This document shows positions 62,945 through 64,000 of a DNA stretch of 64,000 nt, in pieces. The stretch's first letter is position 1, and each line of letters opens with the position of its first letter. The DNA comes from Geotrypetes seraphini (Eukaryota > Chordata > Amphibia > Gymnophiona > Dermophiidae). The notes beneath the pieces are model-generated. The model was not told the DNA's origin. It searched no databases and saw only the letters and a program-made list of their open reading frames with translations. The translations under genes were made by a program, and so were the position numbers. The DNA lies in contig NC_047094.1 of NCBI RefSeq assembly GCF_902459505.1, positions 27,389,241-27,453,240 on the forward strand. Direction: 5' to 3'.

Positions 62945-63495
62945 CATAAGAACATAAGAATTGGTCTATCATGCCCAGCAGTCCGCTCACGCGGCAGCCC
63001 TCTGATCAAAAATCAGTGCCCTGAGACTAGCCCTACCTGAGCACGTTCCGGTTCGGCAGAAACTTGTCTAACTTTGTCTTGAATCCCTGGAGGGTGTTTT
63101 CCCCTACAACAGACTCTGGAAGAGCATTTCAGCTCTCCACCACCCTTTTAACTTTAGAGAGTGCCCTCTCGTTCTCTCTACCTTGGAGAGGGTGAACAAC
63201 CTGTCTTTATGTACTAAGTCTATTCCCATCATTATCTTGAATGTTTCTCCAATCTTTCACTGTACGGCAACTCCTCCAGCCCATTAACCATTTTAGTCGC
63301 TCTTTTCTGGACCCTTTTGAGTAGTACCGTGTCCTTCTTCATGTACGGCGACCAGTGCTGGACGCAGTACTCCAGGTGAGGGCGCACCATGGCCCGGTAC
63401 AGCAGCATGATAACCTTTTCCGATCTGTTCGTGATCCCATTCTTGATCATTCCTAGCATTCTGTTTGCCCTTTTCACCCACTCATTTATCCCAGA
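62945..63495 (-). mobile_element. CR1-like LINE reverse transcriptase end and 3' region, minus strand
   Basis: Minus-strand frame KRANRMLGMIKNGITNRSEK, YRAMVRPHLEYCVQHWSPYM and RVQKRATKMVNGLEELPYSE is the CR1 thumb region. The 3' terminus is reversed at the left (CATAAGAACATAAGAATTGG). It is interrupted on its 5' side by the Helitron at 63496. Confidence 0.88.
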
Positions 63496-64000
63496 CTAGT
63501 CTTATAGCACGTTACATTAACGGGTGCTAGAATATATGTGTGTGTGTCTGTCTTTTTTTAATTTTTCTCTCTCCTTAGCCGCTTTCTGTATTTCTGTCTG
63601 TCTTTTTTTTTTTATTTTCCTTGGCTGTCCACTACCACCTCTTGCCTGCTCCCCCTGTCCATTCTCCCTTCCTTTTACCTCCCCTGTGTCCTCCAGCACC
63701 CCATCACTGCTCACCTTATCCAGCAGAAGCCCTTCTCCCTTTGTTTTACTTCCCCCTGTCCAGCAGTAGGCCTGTCTTCATTTTTCTGCCCCCCTCCCTG
63801 TTCATCAGCACCTCTTCCCCTGTCCATCAACCCCTTTTCTGCCCCTCCATTTCCCTCCCACCCCACTTCCCTGTGCAGTATTTTCCTCCCCCCCCATACC
63901 TTCCTCCTGAACTGCATGCCCTGAACTAAAATGCTTTCCGGGTTTGGCTGCCGCGGCCTGCAGCCACCAACAGCCGCCGTGGCTAGCAGCCGCGGCAGCT
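63496..64000 (-). mobile_element. Helitron 3, minus strand, runs off the window
   Basis: On the minus strand it ends ATTCTAGCACCCGTTAATGT, an imperfect hairpin and CTAG (63499-63496) followed by T. The body has GT-rich and CT-rich blocks and a tandem array like Helitron 2. The 5' end is beyond 64000. Confidence 0.82.

Noticed and set aside
1-64000. Retrovirus-like or other capsid-bearing elements
   Set aside because: I found no long terminal repeats, gag, protease, integrase or envelope-like coding; the reverse transcriptase pieces are CR1, L2 and L1 type.
62605-64000. Next upstream exon of gene B (80-nt type)
   Set aside because: No minus-strand match to [11 protein letters not shown] coding was found; the space is filled by an hAT MITE, CR1 and a Helitron.

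Overview
The window is animal nuclear DNA: genes split by GT-AG introns, no operons, and most of the sequence made of transposon remains. The mix (CR1/L2-type and L1-type LINE tails, a tRNA-headed CORE/MIR-like SINE, very many hAT-, Harbinger- and mariner-type non-autonomous DNA transposons, and Helitrons) together with ACSM3-like proteins points to a tetrapod. The dominant GC-rich foldback repeats resemble those I associate with caecilian amphibians. That assignment is an inference from memory, not a proof.

Two host genes are present, both medium-chain acyl-CoA synthetases closest to ACSM3. Gene A (+ strand) is complete: 13 coding exons from ATG 7921 to TAG 38689-38691, 581 codons, every exon open and in phase. 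Gene B (- strand) is a close paralogue. Its last seven coding exons lie at 62604 down to 44343 and its 5' half is beyond the right edge. Matching exons have identical lengths (124, 81, 102, 128, 100, 120 and 87 nt) and phases. The genes are tail to tail, with stop codons about 5.65 kb apart. Both should make mitochondrial matrix enzymes that activate fatty acids to acyl-CoA through an acyl-AMP intermediate.

Layout: 1-7864 is upstream repeat-rich DNA with no recognised promoter. 7865-38691 is gene A, whose introns hold hAT MITEs, Harbinger-like foldbacks, a 2-kb inverted repeat with an L1 inserted in one arm, CR1 fragments and a decayed mariner. 38692-44342 is the intergenic spacer with a 335-bp palindrome, an hAT-like element and CR1 remains. 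44343-62604 is gene B, whose first visible intron holds a tandem pair of Helitrons inside the loop of another foldback. 62605-64000 is a further gene B intron with an hAT MITE, a CR1 fragment and a third Helitron running off the edge.

The most unusual structures are the head-to-tail Helitron pair flanked as a unit by a single A|T target, an exon-like reading frame inside the second Helitron, the foldback whose second arm preserves the empty site of an L1 insertion, and a family of TIR elements flanked by about 10-bp target duplications. I saw no retrovirus-like element, CRISPR array, rRNA gene or stand-alone tRNA gene.
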